DNA of 33,601 nucleotides from Bacillota bacterium (GTDB lineage Bacteria; Bacillota; Sulfobacillia; JAJYWN01): assembly GCA_021791495.1 (NCBI GenBank), contig JAJYWN010000076.1, forward strand, positions 1-33,601, given 5' to 3'. This document shows, piece after piece, positions 22,055 to 29,941 of the stretch. The notes beneath the pieces were generated by a model that saw only the letters and a list, made by a program, of their open reading frames with translations, was not told the DNA's origin and did no database searches. Position numbers and translations under genes: made by a program. Numbering within the stretch: position 1 is the first letter of the stretch; every line of letters starts with the position of its first letter.

Positions 22055-24301
22055 TTGGCAAGCTTTGAGTTCTCCGACGAAGACCTGAAAGTCTTCTTTG
22101 AAGAAACCGAAGAACTTCTGCAGGCCATGGAAGACGACCTCATCGGCCTGGAAAAGGGCGATGAGGTCGAGGCCCGGCTGGCCTCCATTTTCCGGGCCGC
22201 CCACACCATCAAGGGTTCCAGCGCCACCGTAGGCTTCACAGCCATGGCCACGCTGACCCATTCCATGGAGAACGTGCTGGACCGCCTGCGCAAGGGGCAG
22301 ACCAATGTGTCCACGGCCATCGTGAACCATCTGTTCACGGCCATGGACGTCTTGCGGAAGCTCACTGCCGACGCGGCGGCCGGTCGGGAGAGCAACGAGG
22401 ACACCTCCCCGGTGCTGGGACTCCTGGAGATGGACCTCGAAGAAGATGCCTCCGCGGCGCCGGCCGAAGCGACCGTGCCCCCCGCCGGGGCGGCTACGGC
22501 TGTGGCGGTGACGGCCGCGCCTTCCGCGGAGGCCGTGGTGGTGGCGGCGACCCCGCCATGGGCCGGCCTTGATCTGGATGAGTTCGAAAAACAGGCTCTG
22601 CAGGACGGTTGCGCCCGCGGCGACACGCTCCTAGGGGTCAGGGTGGAGTTCCATCCGGAAGCGGCCATGCTCTCGGTCCGCTCCTATCAGGTCTACCTAC
22701 ATTTGGAAGAGAAGGGCCGCCTGGTGGCCACCCGCCCGACGCTATCGGAAATGGAACAGGAGAAGAGTGGGGCGGTCCTGACCGCCTTCCTTTTCACCCT
22801 TGAGGACCCGAAGGTCCTGGCGGGCGAGATCGAAAACATCGGTGACGTGCGCCTTGCACTGGTGGAACCGGTCGGGCCGGACGGCCTGTTCAGGGCCGAA
22901 AGCCCCGTCCTCACCCCTTCCGCCCCGGCGGCGGTGTCCACCGCCGGAACCGCTGTCTCCGTCGGAGCAGCCACCCCGGCGGTCGTGGCCGCACCCAGAC
23001 CAACGGGCGTGCCGGCCGCCCGCTCCGAGGCACCGGCCGCCCGCTCCGTACCACCGGCAGCCAGCGCCGAGAGCGGCGCCTCTGCCAAGGCCGGCATGCG
23101 CACGGTGCGCGTGGACGTCGAACTCCTTGACAACCTGATGAACCTCGTGGGCGAACTGGTCATCGACCGCACCCGTCTGGCGCAGAGCATGGGTTTGCTG
23201 GACAAGGCTGTCGACAGCCAGGACTCCGATGTCACCCGGGAACTGGCGGAGGCCACGGCCCACGTGGGGCGCATCACCACGCAGTTACAGGAAGAGATCA
23301 TGCGCGCGCGCATGCTGCCCGTGGAAACGCTGTTCAAGAAATTCCCCCGCATGGTCCGCGATTTGGCCCAGAAGTGCGGCAAACAGGTGGAACTGATCAT
23401 TGAAGGTCAGGATACCGAACTGGACCGCGGGGTCATCGAAGAGATCGGCGACCCCATCATGCACCTCCTGCGGAACTCGGTGGACCACGGTATTGAACCG
23501 CCCGTAGCCAGGGCGTCGGCGGGGAAGCCTCCCGTCGGCATGGTCAGGCTGTCCGCCTCCCACCTGGAAAACCACATTCTCATCACCGTGGAGGACGACG
23601 GCAAAGGGATCGACGTTGAGGGCGTCAAGAGCGCGGCTGTGCGAAAGGGACTCGTGGCTTCCGAACTGGCTGCCCGCATGTCCACGCAGGAGGCGCTGCA
23701 GCTGATCTTCGTCTCCGGTGTTTCCACAGCCGAGAAGGTGTCGGAGGTTTCGGGGCGCGGCGTGGGCATGGACGTGGTCCGGCGTAACGTGGAGAAGCTG
23801 AACGCCTCCATCGAAATGGATACCACCGTCGGGGTGGGCACCAGGATCACCATCAAGCTACCGCTGACCCTGGCTATCATCCGTGCCCTCATGGTTCAGG
23901 CCGGTTCCGGCACCTACGCCATACCCATGGCTTCCGTGGTCGAGACACTGATCGTGGCGCCGGAGGAACTGAAGACTATCCACGGCGCCGAGGTCATCGT
24001 CAACCGCGGCCAGGTCTTGCCTGTCCACCGGCTGACCAGGCTGTTCGCCGACACCTGCGGGGGTGACCCGCGGGCGCTGGTCATCGTGTCGGTGGGGGGA
24101 CGGAAATCCGGACTCCTGGTGGACAAGCTCCTCGGCGATCAGGAAGTGGTGGTAAAGAACCTGGGACTCTTCCTGGGGTCAATTCCCGGCCTTTCCGGGG
24201 CGACCATCCTCGGGGGTGGGGAAGTGGCTCTGATCATCGACGTGCAAAGCCTTCTCAGTCCACACGCAGCTATGACTGCCAGGGAGGAACTCATCGCATG
24301 A
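22055..24301 (+). CDS. cheA: Chemotaxis histidine kinase CheA
   Basis: CheA autophosphorylates on receptor signal and passes phosphate to CheY and CheB. 748 residues. The P1 (HPt) domain has FRAAHTIKGSSATVGF, with His50 as the phosphorylated residue. A CheY/CheB-binding P2-like domain spans about 170-280. An Ala/Pro/Ser-rich linker follows (about 285-345). The P3 dimerisation helix pair begins RVDVELLDNLMNLVGELVIDR. The P4 ATPase has LLRNSVDHGIEPP (N box), VEDDGKGID (G1) and GRGVGMDVVR (G2). The C-terminal P5 domain is CheW-like. All kinase motifs look intact. TTG start, no separate ribosome-binding site beyond the cheW end. Confidence 0.98.
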   Translation: MASFEFSDEDLKVFFEETEELLQAMEDDLIGLEKGDEVEARLASIFRAAHTIKGSSATVGFTAMATLTHSMENVLDRLRKGQTNVSTAIVNHLFTAMDVLRKLTADAAAGRESNEDTSPVLGLLEMDLEEDASAAPAEATVPPAGAATAVAVTAAPSAEAVVVAATPPWAGLDLDEFEKQALQDGCARGDTLLGVRVEFHPEAAMLSVRSYQVYLHLEEKGRLVATRPTLSEMEQEKSGAVLTAFLFTLEDPKVLAGEIENIGDVRLALVEPVGPDGLFRAESPVLTPSAPAAVSTAGTAVSVGAATPAVVAAPRPTGVPAARSEAPAARSVPPAASAESGASAKAGMRTVRVDVELLDNLMNLVGELVIDRTRLAQSMGLLDKAVDSQDSDVTRELAEATAHVGRITTQLQEEIMRARMLPVETLFKKFPRMVRDLAQKCGKQVELIIEGQDTELDRGVIEEIGDPIMHLLRNSVDHGIEPPVARASAGKPPVGMVRLSASHLENHILITVEDDGKGIDVEGVKSAAVRKGLVASELAARMSTQEALQLIFVSGVSTAEKVSEVSGRGVGMDVVRRNVEKLNASIEMDTTVGVGTRITIKLPLTLAIIRALMVQAGSGTYAIPMASVVETLIVAPEELKTIHGAEVIVNRGQVLPVHRLTRLFADTCGGDPRALVIVSVGGRKSGLLVDKLLGDQEVVVKNLGLFLGSIPGLSGATILGGGEVALIIDVQSLLSPHAAMTAREELIA

Positions 24302-24966
24302 CCTTGGACGCAGTTCAGCCAAAGACTCGGGCGCCTGGGCAGACGGGCGCGGCGGAGTGGGATGAACTCTTCGCCCGGGCCGCCGTTACCGCCGGCAAGA
24401 GCCTGGAGCTGATGGCCGGCCGGCCACTGGACATCCGGGCGGGAAAAGCCGTGGCGGTACCTCTGGGTGAGGTCCCCGCTCTAGCCGGCTCCCCGGAAGA
24501 CCCTCTCACCGTAGTCTTCGTCGCCGTAGAGGGTGGCGCGGCCGGTCAGGCCCTGCTCTGCCTGCGGCCCGAAGGCGCCGAACGACTGGCGGCCCTCTTG
24601 CTGGGCCGGTCGCCGGCCGGCAGTGGCCAGGTCCACGATTTTCTGGGTCTGTCCGCGCTGGCGGAGGCGGGGAACGTCGCCCTCTCGGCTTTCCTGAACG
24701 TGGTGTCCGACCGCACGGGGCGGCCCTTACGCCCGTCGGTGCCGGTGGTGGTCACGGATATGGCTGGGGCCATCCTGGCTTCGGCCCTCGTTTCCGGCGG
24801 CAATGTAGAAGAAGAAGCCATCGTGGTGGAAGCCGGCTTCGGCAGCGCCGCCGAGGGGATGGAGGGCTTCATCCTCTATCTGCCCGGCCCGCCCCCGCCC
24901 GCGGAGCACCGCGGCGGCCGTGATCGCGATGAGGTGGAGCTTGCTGGTCCTTCCCCGCGGCCATGA
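24298..24966 (+). CDS. cheC: CheC-like CheY-P phosphatase with one intact active site
   Basis: 222 residues. CheC removes phosphate from CheY-P and partners CheD in Bacillota adaptation. The second family motif is present: LSALAEAGNVALSAFLNV with Glu123 and Asn126 as the ExxN pair, followed by PSVPVVVTDMAGAIL. The corresponding first-site segment (WDELFARAAVTAGKSLELMAG) lacks the ExxN residues, so only one site would be active. In Bacillus CheC the second site is the more active one. A Pro/Gly-rich tail (about 195-222) is unconserved. ATGA overlap with cheA and again with cheD. Confidence 0.82.
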   Translation: MTLDAVQPKTRAPGQTGAAEWDELFARAAVTAGKSLELMAGRPLDIRAGKAVAVPLGEVPALAGSPEDPLTVVFVAVEGGAAGQALLCLRPEGAERLAALLLGRSPAGSGQVHDFLGLSALAEAGNVALSAFLNVVSDRTGRPLRPSVPVVVTDMAGAILASALVSGGNVEEEAIVVEAGFGSAAEGMEGFILYLPGPPPPAEHRGGRDRDEVELAGPSPRP

Positions 24967-25475
24967 ACGGACAAATCGTCAGCGTGAACCTCGGGGAATC
25001 CAAAGTCTCCACGGATCCGTCGGTCACCATGGTCTGTTTCGGCCTGGGATCATGCGTGGGGTTGGCGGCCTATGACCCTCAGGCCAGGGTGGCCGGCTTG
25101 ACCCACGTGGTCCTGCCGGCTTCCGTCGAGGACCGGCCGACCCACGGCGGGAACGGGGCCGGTCCCGCGCCGGGCCGGTTCGCCGACACCGCGGTGCCGC
25201 ACCTGATCGCGGCCATGGAAGCCAAGGGAGCCAGCCGGCGCCGGCTCTCCGTCCGCCTGGCCGGAGGCGCCCAGATGCTGGCTTTCGCCGGTTCCGGCCC
25301 CATGTGGGAGATCGGACAGCGCAATGTCGCCGCGGTCCATCAAGCCCTGGCCGCCGCGGGACTGTCGCCCGCGGCCGAAGACGTGGGCGGGAACTCGGGA
25401 CGGACCCTGCGTTTGGCGGTGGACGGAGGACGCGTGACGGTGTCCGTGGTCGGTCGCGGCGAACACGAGCTATAG
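24963..25475 (+). CDS. cheD: Chemoreceptor glutamine deamidase CheD
   Basis: CheD deamidates receptor glutamines and, when bound by CheC, stimulates phosphatase activity. 170 residues. The catalytic Cys31 lies in FGLGSCVGLAAYD and His48 in GLTHVVLP. The ADTAVPHLIAAMEAKGASRRRLSVRLAGGAQM stretch (residues about 75-106) is the family core, and the later LAAAGLSPAAEDVGGNSGRTL region is also typical. The segment between His48 and Asp76 is longer and Gly/Pro-rich. It overlaps cheC by 4 bp, consistent with the known CheC-CheD partnership. Confidence 0.95.
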   Translation: MNGQIVSVNLGESKVSTDPSVTMVCFGLGSCVGLAAYDPQARVAGLTHVVLPASVEDRPTHGGNGAGPAPGRFADTAVPHLIAAMEAKGASRRRLSVRLAGGAQMLAFAGSGPMWEIGQRNVAAVHQALAAAGLSPAAEDVGGNSGRTLRLAVDGGRVTVSVVGRGEHEL

Positions 25476-25499
25476 GCATTAGGGTTGGAGGGAAGTCAA

Positions 25500-25859
25500 T
25501 TGCCCAAGAAAGTATTGATCGTGGACGATGCCCAATTCATGCGCCTCCGCACGGCCAAACTCCTCCGGGAGAACGGCTACGAAGTGGTGGAAGCCGAGAA
25601 TGGGGAAGTGGCCGTCAACCAGTTCGAGGCCCACGGCCCGGACGTCGTGCTCATGGACATCACCATGCCCATCATGGACGGGCTGGCGGCCGTCAAGGCC
25701 ATTCGCGGCAAGCACCCGCATGCCCGCATCGTGATGTGCAGCGCCCTGGGCCAGCAGGCCGTAGTCCTGGAGGCCATCAAAGCCGGCGCCCGCGATTTCC
25801 TGGTGAAGCCGTTCGACCCGGATAAGATTCTGGCCGCCCTGCAAAAGCAGGTCAGCTAG
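25500..25859 (+). CDS. cheY: Response regulator CheY
   Basis: CheY-P binds the motor switch and receptors' partners to set rotation. 119 residues, a lone receiver domain. Acidic pocket VDDAQ at Asp9-Asp10; phosphoacceptor Asp53 in VVLMDITMPIMDG; switch Ser in VMCSA; conserved Lys in FLVKPF. The TTG at 25500 is chosen because GGAGGG lies 7 bases upstream; an earlier in-frame TTG at 25485 precedes that site. The cheB ATG follows the stop immediately. Confidence 0.95.
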   Translation: MPKKVLIVDDAQFMRLRTAKLLRENGYEVVEAENGEVAVNQFEAHGPDVVLMDITMPIMDGLAAVKAIRGKHPHARIVMCSALGQQAVVLEAIKAGARDFLVKPFDPDKILAALQKQVS

Positions 25860-26993
25860 ATGTCTTCGCTTCTGGGGACGGCCCGACCGAAAACCAGGAT
25901 CCTGGTGGTGGACGACTCCTCTTTCATGAGGCGCATCATCACCGGCATCATTCAGGAGGACCCCAGCCTGGAAGTCATCGGGCAGGCCCGGGACGGTCTC
26001 GACGCCTTGGAGCAGGTCAAGCGGCTGGGGCCCGACGTGGTCACCCTGGACGTCCAGATGCCGAAGCTGGACGGCCTGGCTACTCTGGCCCGAATCATGG
26101 CGGAGAAGCCGACCCCCGTGGTAATGGTGTCCAGCCTCACCCGCGAAGCCGCCGCCGAGACCGTGGAGGCGCTCTCTCTGGGGGCGCTGGACGTGGTAGC
26201 CAAGCCCTCGGGGGCCATCTCCTTCGACATGTTCAAGGCGAAGGAGGAACTGATCACCAAGGTCAAGGCGGCCTCCCACGCCCGGCTGTCCGCCATGGCG
26301 GCCCGCGTCAGGACCGGGACCTCCACCAGGCCCCTGTGGAGTCCCACGACCGGCCGCTTGGAAACGGTGGTCTTCATCGCCTCTTCCACCGGGGGTCCGT
26401 CGGCTCTCGGCCAGGTGCTGGCGGACCTGGCCGAAGGTTTGCCGGCGGCCGTGGTGGTGGTGCAGCACATGCCCAAGGGGTTCACCAACTCCCTGGCGGC
26501 ACGTCTAGACGACCTCTGCCCCTTGAAAGTGACCGAGGCCGAGGGCGGAGAGCAGTTGGAGCCGGGCCACGTCTACTTGGCCCAGGGCGGCCGGCACCTC
26601 ACGGTGCGGGCGGGCCTCCTCCTGGAATTGGACGACGGGCCGCCGAGGCATAGCGTGAAACCGGCCGCCGACGTGACCTTGGAGACGCTGGTCCCCGCGG
26701 TCCACGCGTCGCGGAAAAGAATGGTGGGCGCCGTGCTGACCGGCATGGGAATGGATGGGGCGCGAGGCATGGCCCTCCTGCGGAAGGCCGGCGGGAAAGT
26801 GCTGGCCCAGAACGAGGCCACCTCGGTGGTGTACGGGATGCCGCGGGCCGTGGTGGAGATGGGTCTGGCCGACGAGGTGCTGCCGCTGGAGGAGATCGGG
26901 CCGGCGCTGGTGCGGTCGGTCCGGGGCGGGCCGGCGCAGCCTGAGCCGGCGCCGGACAGGTGTGGACAGAGCGTGGCGGGGGGGACGGCGTAA
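25860..26993 (+). CDS. cheB: Chemotaxis methylesterase/response regulator CheB
   Basis: CheB demethylates (and can deamidate) receptors when phosphorylated by CheA. 377 residues. The N-terminal receiver has VVDDSSFMRR and phosphoacceptor Asp64 in VVTLDVQMPKLDG. The C-terminal methylesterase has the catalytic triad in place: Ser176 (IASSTGGPSAL), His203 (VQHMPKGFT) and Asp299 (TGMGMDGARGM). A Pro/Gly-rich tail of about 30 residues is extra. ATG directly follows the cheY stop with a weak ribosome-binding site, so coupling is likely. The stop overlaps the cheR ATG by one base. Confidence 0.98.
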   Translation: MSSLLGTARPKTRILVVDDSSFMRRIITGIIQEDPSLEVIGQARDGLDALEQVKRLGPDVVTLDVQMPKLDGLATLARIMAEKPTPVVMVSSLTREAAAETVEALSLGALDVVAKPSGAISFDMFKAKEELITKVKAASHARLSAMAARVRTGTSTRPLWSPTTGRLETVVFIASSTGGPSALGQVLADLAEGLPAAVVVVQHMPKGFTNSLAARLDDLCPLKVTEAEGGEQLEPGHVYLAQGGRHLTVRAGLLLELDDGPPRHSVKPAADVTLETLVPAVHASRKRMVGAVLTGMGMDGARGMALLRKAGGKVLAQNEATSVVYGMPRAVVEMGLADEVLPLEEIGPALVRSVRGGPAQPEPAPDRCGQSVAGGTA

Positions 26994-27790
26994 TGGACCT
27001 AACTTACGAGCTCTTTTGCGGCAAGTTCCGGTCGCTGACGGGGATAGACCTGGCCAGCTACAAGCAGGGGCAGATGGAACGCCGCATTCTGGCCTTCATC
27101 TCCCGCACGGGGACCGGCGGTTACCTTCCCCTGTTGAAGTCCATGGAGCATGACTCGGCGAAGATGAAGGAGTTCCTGGATTACATGACCATCAACGTCT
27201 CCGAGTTCTTCCGGAACCCGGAGAAGTTCGATGAGCTGCGGACCAGGATCTTCCCGGCGATCCTAGCCACGACCCGGCACCCACGCATATGGAGCGCCGG
27301 TTGCGCCGGCGGGGCTGAACCCTATTCGATGGCCATTATCCTCGATGAAATCGCCCCCGACGCCCGCCCGGAAATCCTGGCCACGGACATCGACGCCACA
27401 GTCCTGGAGCGGGCCCGGACGGGCTGGTTCCCGCCCAACGAGACCCGGAACATTAGTGAACCCAGGTTGTCCCGGCATTTCACCGCTGAACGGAACGGCC
27501 TGGTGGTCTCGCCGAAAATCAGCGGCCGCGTTACCTTTAAGAAGCATAACCTCCTCGAGGACCCCTATCCGGTAGACTGCGATCTCATCGTCTGCCGTAA
27601 TGTGGTGATCTACTTCGCCGATGGGGCGAAAGACCGTGTCTACCGCGGGTTCTGGGCGTCCTTGAAGACCGGGGGGGTGCTTTTCGTGGGGGGGACCGAG
27701 ACCATCTTCCGGTCAACCGAAATGGGGTTCGCCCTGGAGAGCGCGTTCATGTACAAGAAGGTCCCCACCCGCGCCACCCGGATCGCCTGA
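26993..27790 (+). CDS. cheR: Chemotaxis protein methyltransferase CheR
   Basis: CheR methylates receptor glutamates using S-adenosylmethionine. 265 residues from the ATG at 26993, which overlaps the cheB stop. The N-terminal helical domain ends in FLDYMTINVSEFFRNPEKFDELR. The methyltransferase fold follows, with IWSAGCAGGAEPYSMAIIL as the SAM-binding motif, LATDIDATVLERARTG next, and later DLIVCRNVVIYF. All are canonical for the Gram-positive form. CheB and CheR together set receptor methylation, so the adaptation system is complete in this block. Confidence 0.97.
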   Translation: MDLTYELFCGKFRSLTGIDLASYKQGQMERRILAFISRTGTGGYLPLLKSMEHDSAKMKEFLDYMTINVSEFFRNPEKFDELRTRIFPAILATTRHPRIWSAGCAGGAEPYSMAIILDEIAPDARPEILATDIDATVLERARTGWFPPNETRNISEPRLSRHFTAERNGLVVSPKISGRVTFKKHNLLEDPYPVDCDLIVCRNVVIYFADGAKDRVYRGFWASLKTGGVLFVGGTETIFRSTEMGFALESAFMYKKVPTRATRIA

Positions 27791-27805
27791 AAGGAAGTGA
27801 CGTCC

Positions 27806-28552
27806 TTGCCCAAATTCACCAGTACCGCGGCCCTAGCCTCGGGTCCCGGGTTCCTGGACGCCGAGCCCCTGGCGCCGGATTTCACCGACGAGATACTGGG
27901 CTTTCTGACCGGGCTCTACACCGAGCCGGGGACACGGAGGAAGACGGTCCTGACCTACGATGCCGTGTCCATGCTGGTCCATGAACTGGTGGACCGCCTG
28001 ACCTTCGGTGTCCCGCGACCACACATCAGCGTGAACCGGGATAACGTCCCCTATCTGGCGCTCCACACTTTAAACGCCGCCGTTTTCGCCATTGAGGCGG
28101 GCCGTCTAGCGGGCTATGGCAACCGTTTGTTCGACTTGGGGATGGCTTCCCTCATTCACGATCTGGGCATGCTGGTGGTGCCGAGAGAGGTGCGGGAGTC
28201 GGCCTCGCCCCTCTCTCCGGAGGATCTGCGGCTGGTCCACGCCCACCCTGAGGTGACGCTGAAAGAGATCGAGAACTGGTCCTTGATATCGGCCTTCACC
28301 AAGATCGCCATTCTTCAGCACCATGAACGCTGCGATGGGTCGGGATACCCGGCCGGCAGGACCGATGCCGAGATTCATCCCTTCGCCAAACTGATGGGAG
28401 CGGCCGACGTCCTTTCGGCCATCCTCCTCGACCGCCCTTACCGTAGCCGTCTGTCCGCTACGGCGGCCCTTGCCACCCTGCGCGGCATGGCCGGCAGGGG
28501 CCTGGACCCAGCGGCGGTTGATTTCGTGAGCCGGTCCGTCTTGACCGAGTGA
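27806..28552 (+). CDS. HD-GYP domain protein, probable c-di-GMP phosphodiesterase
   Basis: 248 residues from the TTG at 27806 (AAGGAAG 8 bases upstream; GTG at 27797 overlaps that site). HD-GYP proteins hydrolyse c-di-GMP. The metal motif His118-Asp119 is in IHDLGMLVVP. Later conserved His/Asp residues are in HAHPEVTLKEIE and the signature HHERCDGSGYPAG (His172 to Pro182). The usual HDxGK Lys is Met here, a variant I have seen in the family. There is no receiver domain. The N-terminal about 65 residues are unassigned. It follows cheR by 15 bases and pairs logically with the PilZ receptor at 6070-6900. Confidence 0.85.
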   Translation: MPKFTSTAALASGPGFLDAEPLAPDFTDEILGFLTGLYTEPGTRRKTVLTYDAVSMLVHELVDRLTFGVPRPHISVNRDNVPYLALHTLNAAVFAIEAGRLAGYGNRLFDLGMASLIHDLGMLVVPREVRESASPLSPEDLRLVHAHPEVTLKEIENWSLISAFTKIAILQHHERCDGSGYPAGRTDAEIHPFAKLMGAADVLSAILLDRPYRSRLSATAALATLRGMAGRGLDPAAVDFVSRSVLTE

Positions 28553-28644
28553 CCGGTACCAAGCATCGGATACCGAAAAGTACGCCCGCCGCCCTCCTTG
28601 CGAGGCAGTGACGGTGGAGCAGCGCGAACGGGGGTATTTGCAGT

Positions 28645-29205
28645 ATGAGTGTTGAAGCGGCCACCAGTTTCATCAGCAAAGTCATGAGTGGGGCTACCGG
28701 ACGCATCCGGGCGGAGTTCGTCAACCCCTTCATCCAGGCAGCCCACGACGTGATGCGGGCGGAACTCCAGATCCAGGACTTGGGCCGGGGAGACTTGGCC
28801 CTCCAGAGTACGTCCTACACTTCCGACGAAGTGACCGTCATGGTCGGAGTGGTCGGTGAGCTTCAGGGGGTCGTCCTATACGGGATGTCCGAGCGGACCG
28901 CGAAGAACATGGTCTCATCCATGCTGGGCGAGATCTATCCCGTCTTCGACCGGACCGTGGAGAGCGCCATCGCCGAACTCGGCAACGTTGTGACCGGAGC
29001 GGCCAGCCAAGAGCTGGAGAAAGCCGGTTTCTCCTGCCGCCTGACGCCCCCCATGGTCGTCACCGGTCGGGGAGCCATCATCTCTACTATCAGCATCCAG
29101 CGCCTGGTAGTGCCCATCGTCTGTCAGCTGGGGTCGCTCACCATCCATGTGGCCCTCCGCGATGTGTCGCCCGAACCGCCGAAAGCCTCCGCCGCCGCCA
29201 AATAG
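28645..29205 (+). CDS. cheX: CheX-type chemotaxis phosphatase
   Basis: 186 residues. CheX dimers dephosphorylate CheY-P. The sequence has NPFIQAAHDVMRAELQIQ near the N-terminus, GELQGVVLYGMSERTAKNMVSSMLG in the middle (residues about 72-96), and the catalytic SAIAELGNVVTGAASQELEKAG with Glu111 and Asn114 as the ExxN pair. Length is slightly above the usual 150-160 because of an N-terminal helix and a C-terminal Ala/Lys/Pro tail. The 92-base gap before it shows no clear promoter. Its occurrence with CheC gives two phosphatases in one chemotaxis block. Confidence 0.9.
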   Translation: MSVEAATSFISKVMSGATGRIRAEFVNPFIQAAHDVMRAELQIQDLGRGDLALQSTSYTSDEVTVMVGVVGELQGVVLYGMSERTAKNMVSSMLGEIYPVFDRTVESAIAELGNVVTGAASQELEKAGFSCRLTPPMVVTGRGAIISTISIQRLVVPIVCQLGSLTIHVALRDVSPEPPKASAAAK

Positions 29206-29268
29206 TGGGTCAAGAGGAAATAGACTTGCCCTGGTCCGGAGACACTACCATCCAAAGCAACCGCGCCG

Positions 29269-29289
29269 GCCGCCCCAGGTGGGGGCGGC
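29269..29289 (+). terminator. Possible GC hairpin terminator after cheX
   Basis: GCCGCCCC (29269-29276) pairs with GGGGCGGC (29282-29289) around a 5-base loop, followed by GGCCCCTTCT. The tail is only weakly T-rich. The ribosome-binding site of the next gene (29299-29306) lies just downstream. Confidence 0.45.
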
Positions 29290-29312
29290 GGCCCCTTCTA
29301 GGAGGTACGGAC

Positions 29313-29678
29313 GTGGCAGTGGAAAAGACCCGCAAGGCGCCCGCGGTGGCGGGACACACGGCTCCCATGAAAGCCGGCGGCACTGGAGGTGCCGGTGCCG
29401 GCGCCGGTGTCGAAAAACCGAAGAAGGTCAAGAAACCGAAGCCCCTAACCGAGAAGGACTTGGCGAAACTGGCCATGGCCGACGAACTGGGACTGATGGA
29501 GAAGGTGAAGCGTGAAGGATGGGGCGCTCTGACCGGGGCCGAAAGTGGACGCCTCGGAGGGCTGCTGTCGCGGCGTTCCCGTGACAAGCGGGCCGCCGAC
29601 GCGCTCGCGCCGCTGTCCGCCGCCGGGTCCCCTACCCAGGAACCACCGGCTCCCGAACGGCCGGCGTCAAGGGCCTAA
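29313..29678 (+). CDS. Small basic protein with an alpha/beta-type SASP-like core
   Basis: 121 residues from GTG 29313; TAGGAGGT at 29299-29306 makes this start much better than the in-frame ATG at 29205. The N-terminal 50 residues are Lys/Ala/Gly/Pro-rich (VEKPKKVKKPKPLTEKD), like a histone H1 tail. The core MADELGLMEKVKREGWGALT then GAESGRLGGLLSRRSR follows the layout of clostridial alpha/beta-type small acid-soluble spore proteins: a helix with ELGL, then GWGxLTxxExGRxGG. Those proteins coat spore DNA. The C-terminus is Pro/Ala-rich. Family assignment is by eye, and a general DNA-binding protein is the alternative. Confidence 0.6.
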   Translation: MAVEKTRKAPAVAGHTAPMKAGGTGGAGAGAGVEKPKKVKKPKPLTEKDLAKLAMADELGLMEKVKREGWGALTGAESGRLGGLLSRRSRDKRAADALAPLSAAGSPTQEPPAPERPASRA

Positions 29679-29752
29679 GCCGAGAGGATGGCGGGGGCGA
29701 AACAAGGCCGTCGAAATAAGGCCAGGTAAAACCAGTAATTCAGCTTTTCTCC

Positions 29753-29799
29753 GGAGAGTGGCGGTCGGGGCCAACCCAACGGCCGCCACTCTCCTTTTT
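29753..29799 (+). terminator. Intrinsic terminator closing the chemotaxis block
   Basis: GGAGAGTGGCGG (29753-29764) pairs perfectly with CCGCCACTCTCC (29783-29794), followed by TTTTT. This is a textbook rho-independent terminator, 75 bases after the SASP-like gene. It separates motility genes from the transporter. Confidence 0.93.
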
Positions 29800-29887
29800 G
29801 TCGCCCGGCGCCATCCCCTTTTTTGCCGTCCGGTACCCCGCATGGCAGGAACGGGACACCGCGAAGCGAATCGAACTTTGTTGGAAA

Positions 29888-29905
29888 CCGGTCCACTCAG
29901 ACCGG
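29888..29905 (+). promoter_or_regulatory. Dyad upstream of phnD, possible operator
   Basis: CCGGTC (29888-29893) and GACCGG (29900-29905) form a 6-bp inverted repeat with a 6-base spacer, 36 bases before the phnD start. I found no convincing -35/-10 pair near it, so a regulatory role is only a possibility. Confidence 0.3.
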
Positions 29906-29941
29906 ACGAACTAATCGTTACATTCGGGAGGGGGAAGTGTT

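Noticed and set aside
25479-26468. 329-codon minus-strand open frame opposite cheY and cheB
   Set aside because: His/Gln/Gly-rich shadow of two clear genes. No motif or ribosome-binding site was recognised.
27293-27334. CheR SAM motif reading GCAGGAEPYS instead of GCSTGEEPYS, considered as a defect
   Set aside because: From memory the GAEPYS form is common in Gram-positive CheR, so it is not evidence of inactivation.
28553-28644. Promoter for cheX in the gap after the HD-GYP gene
   Set aside because: I searched for sigma-28 and sigma-A type boxes and found none with both elements at proper spacing.
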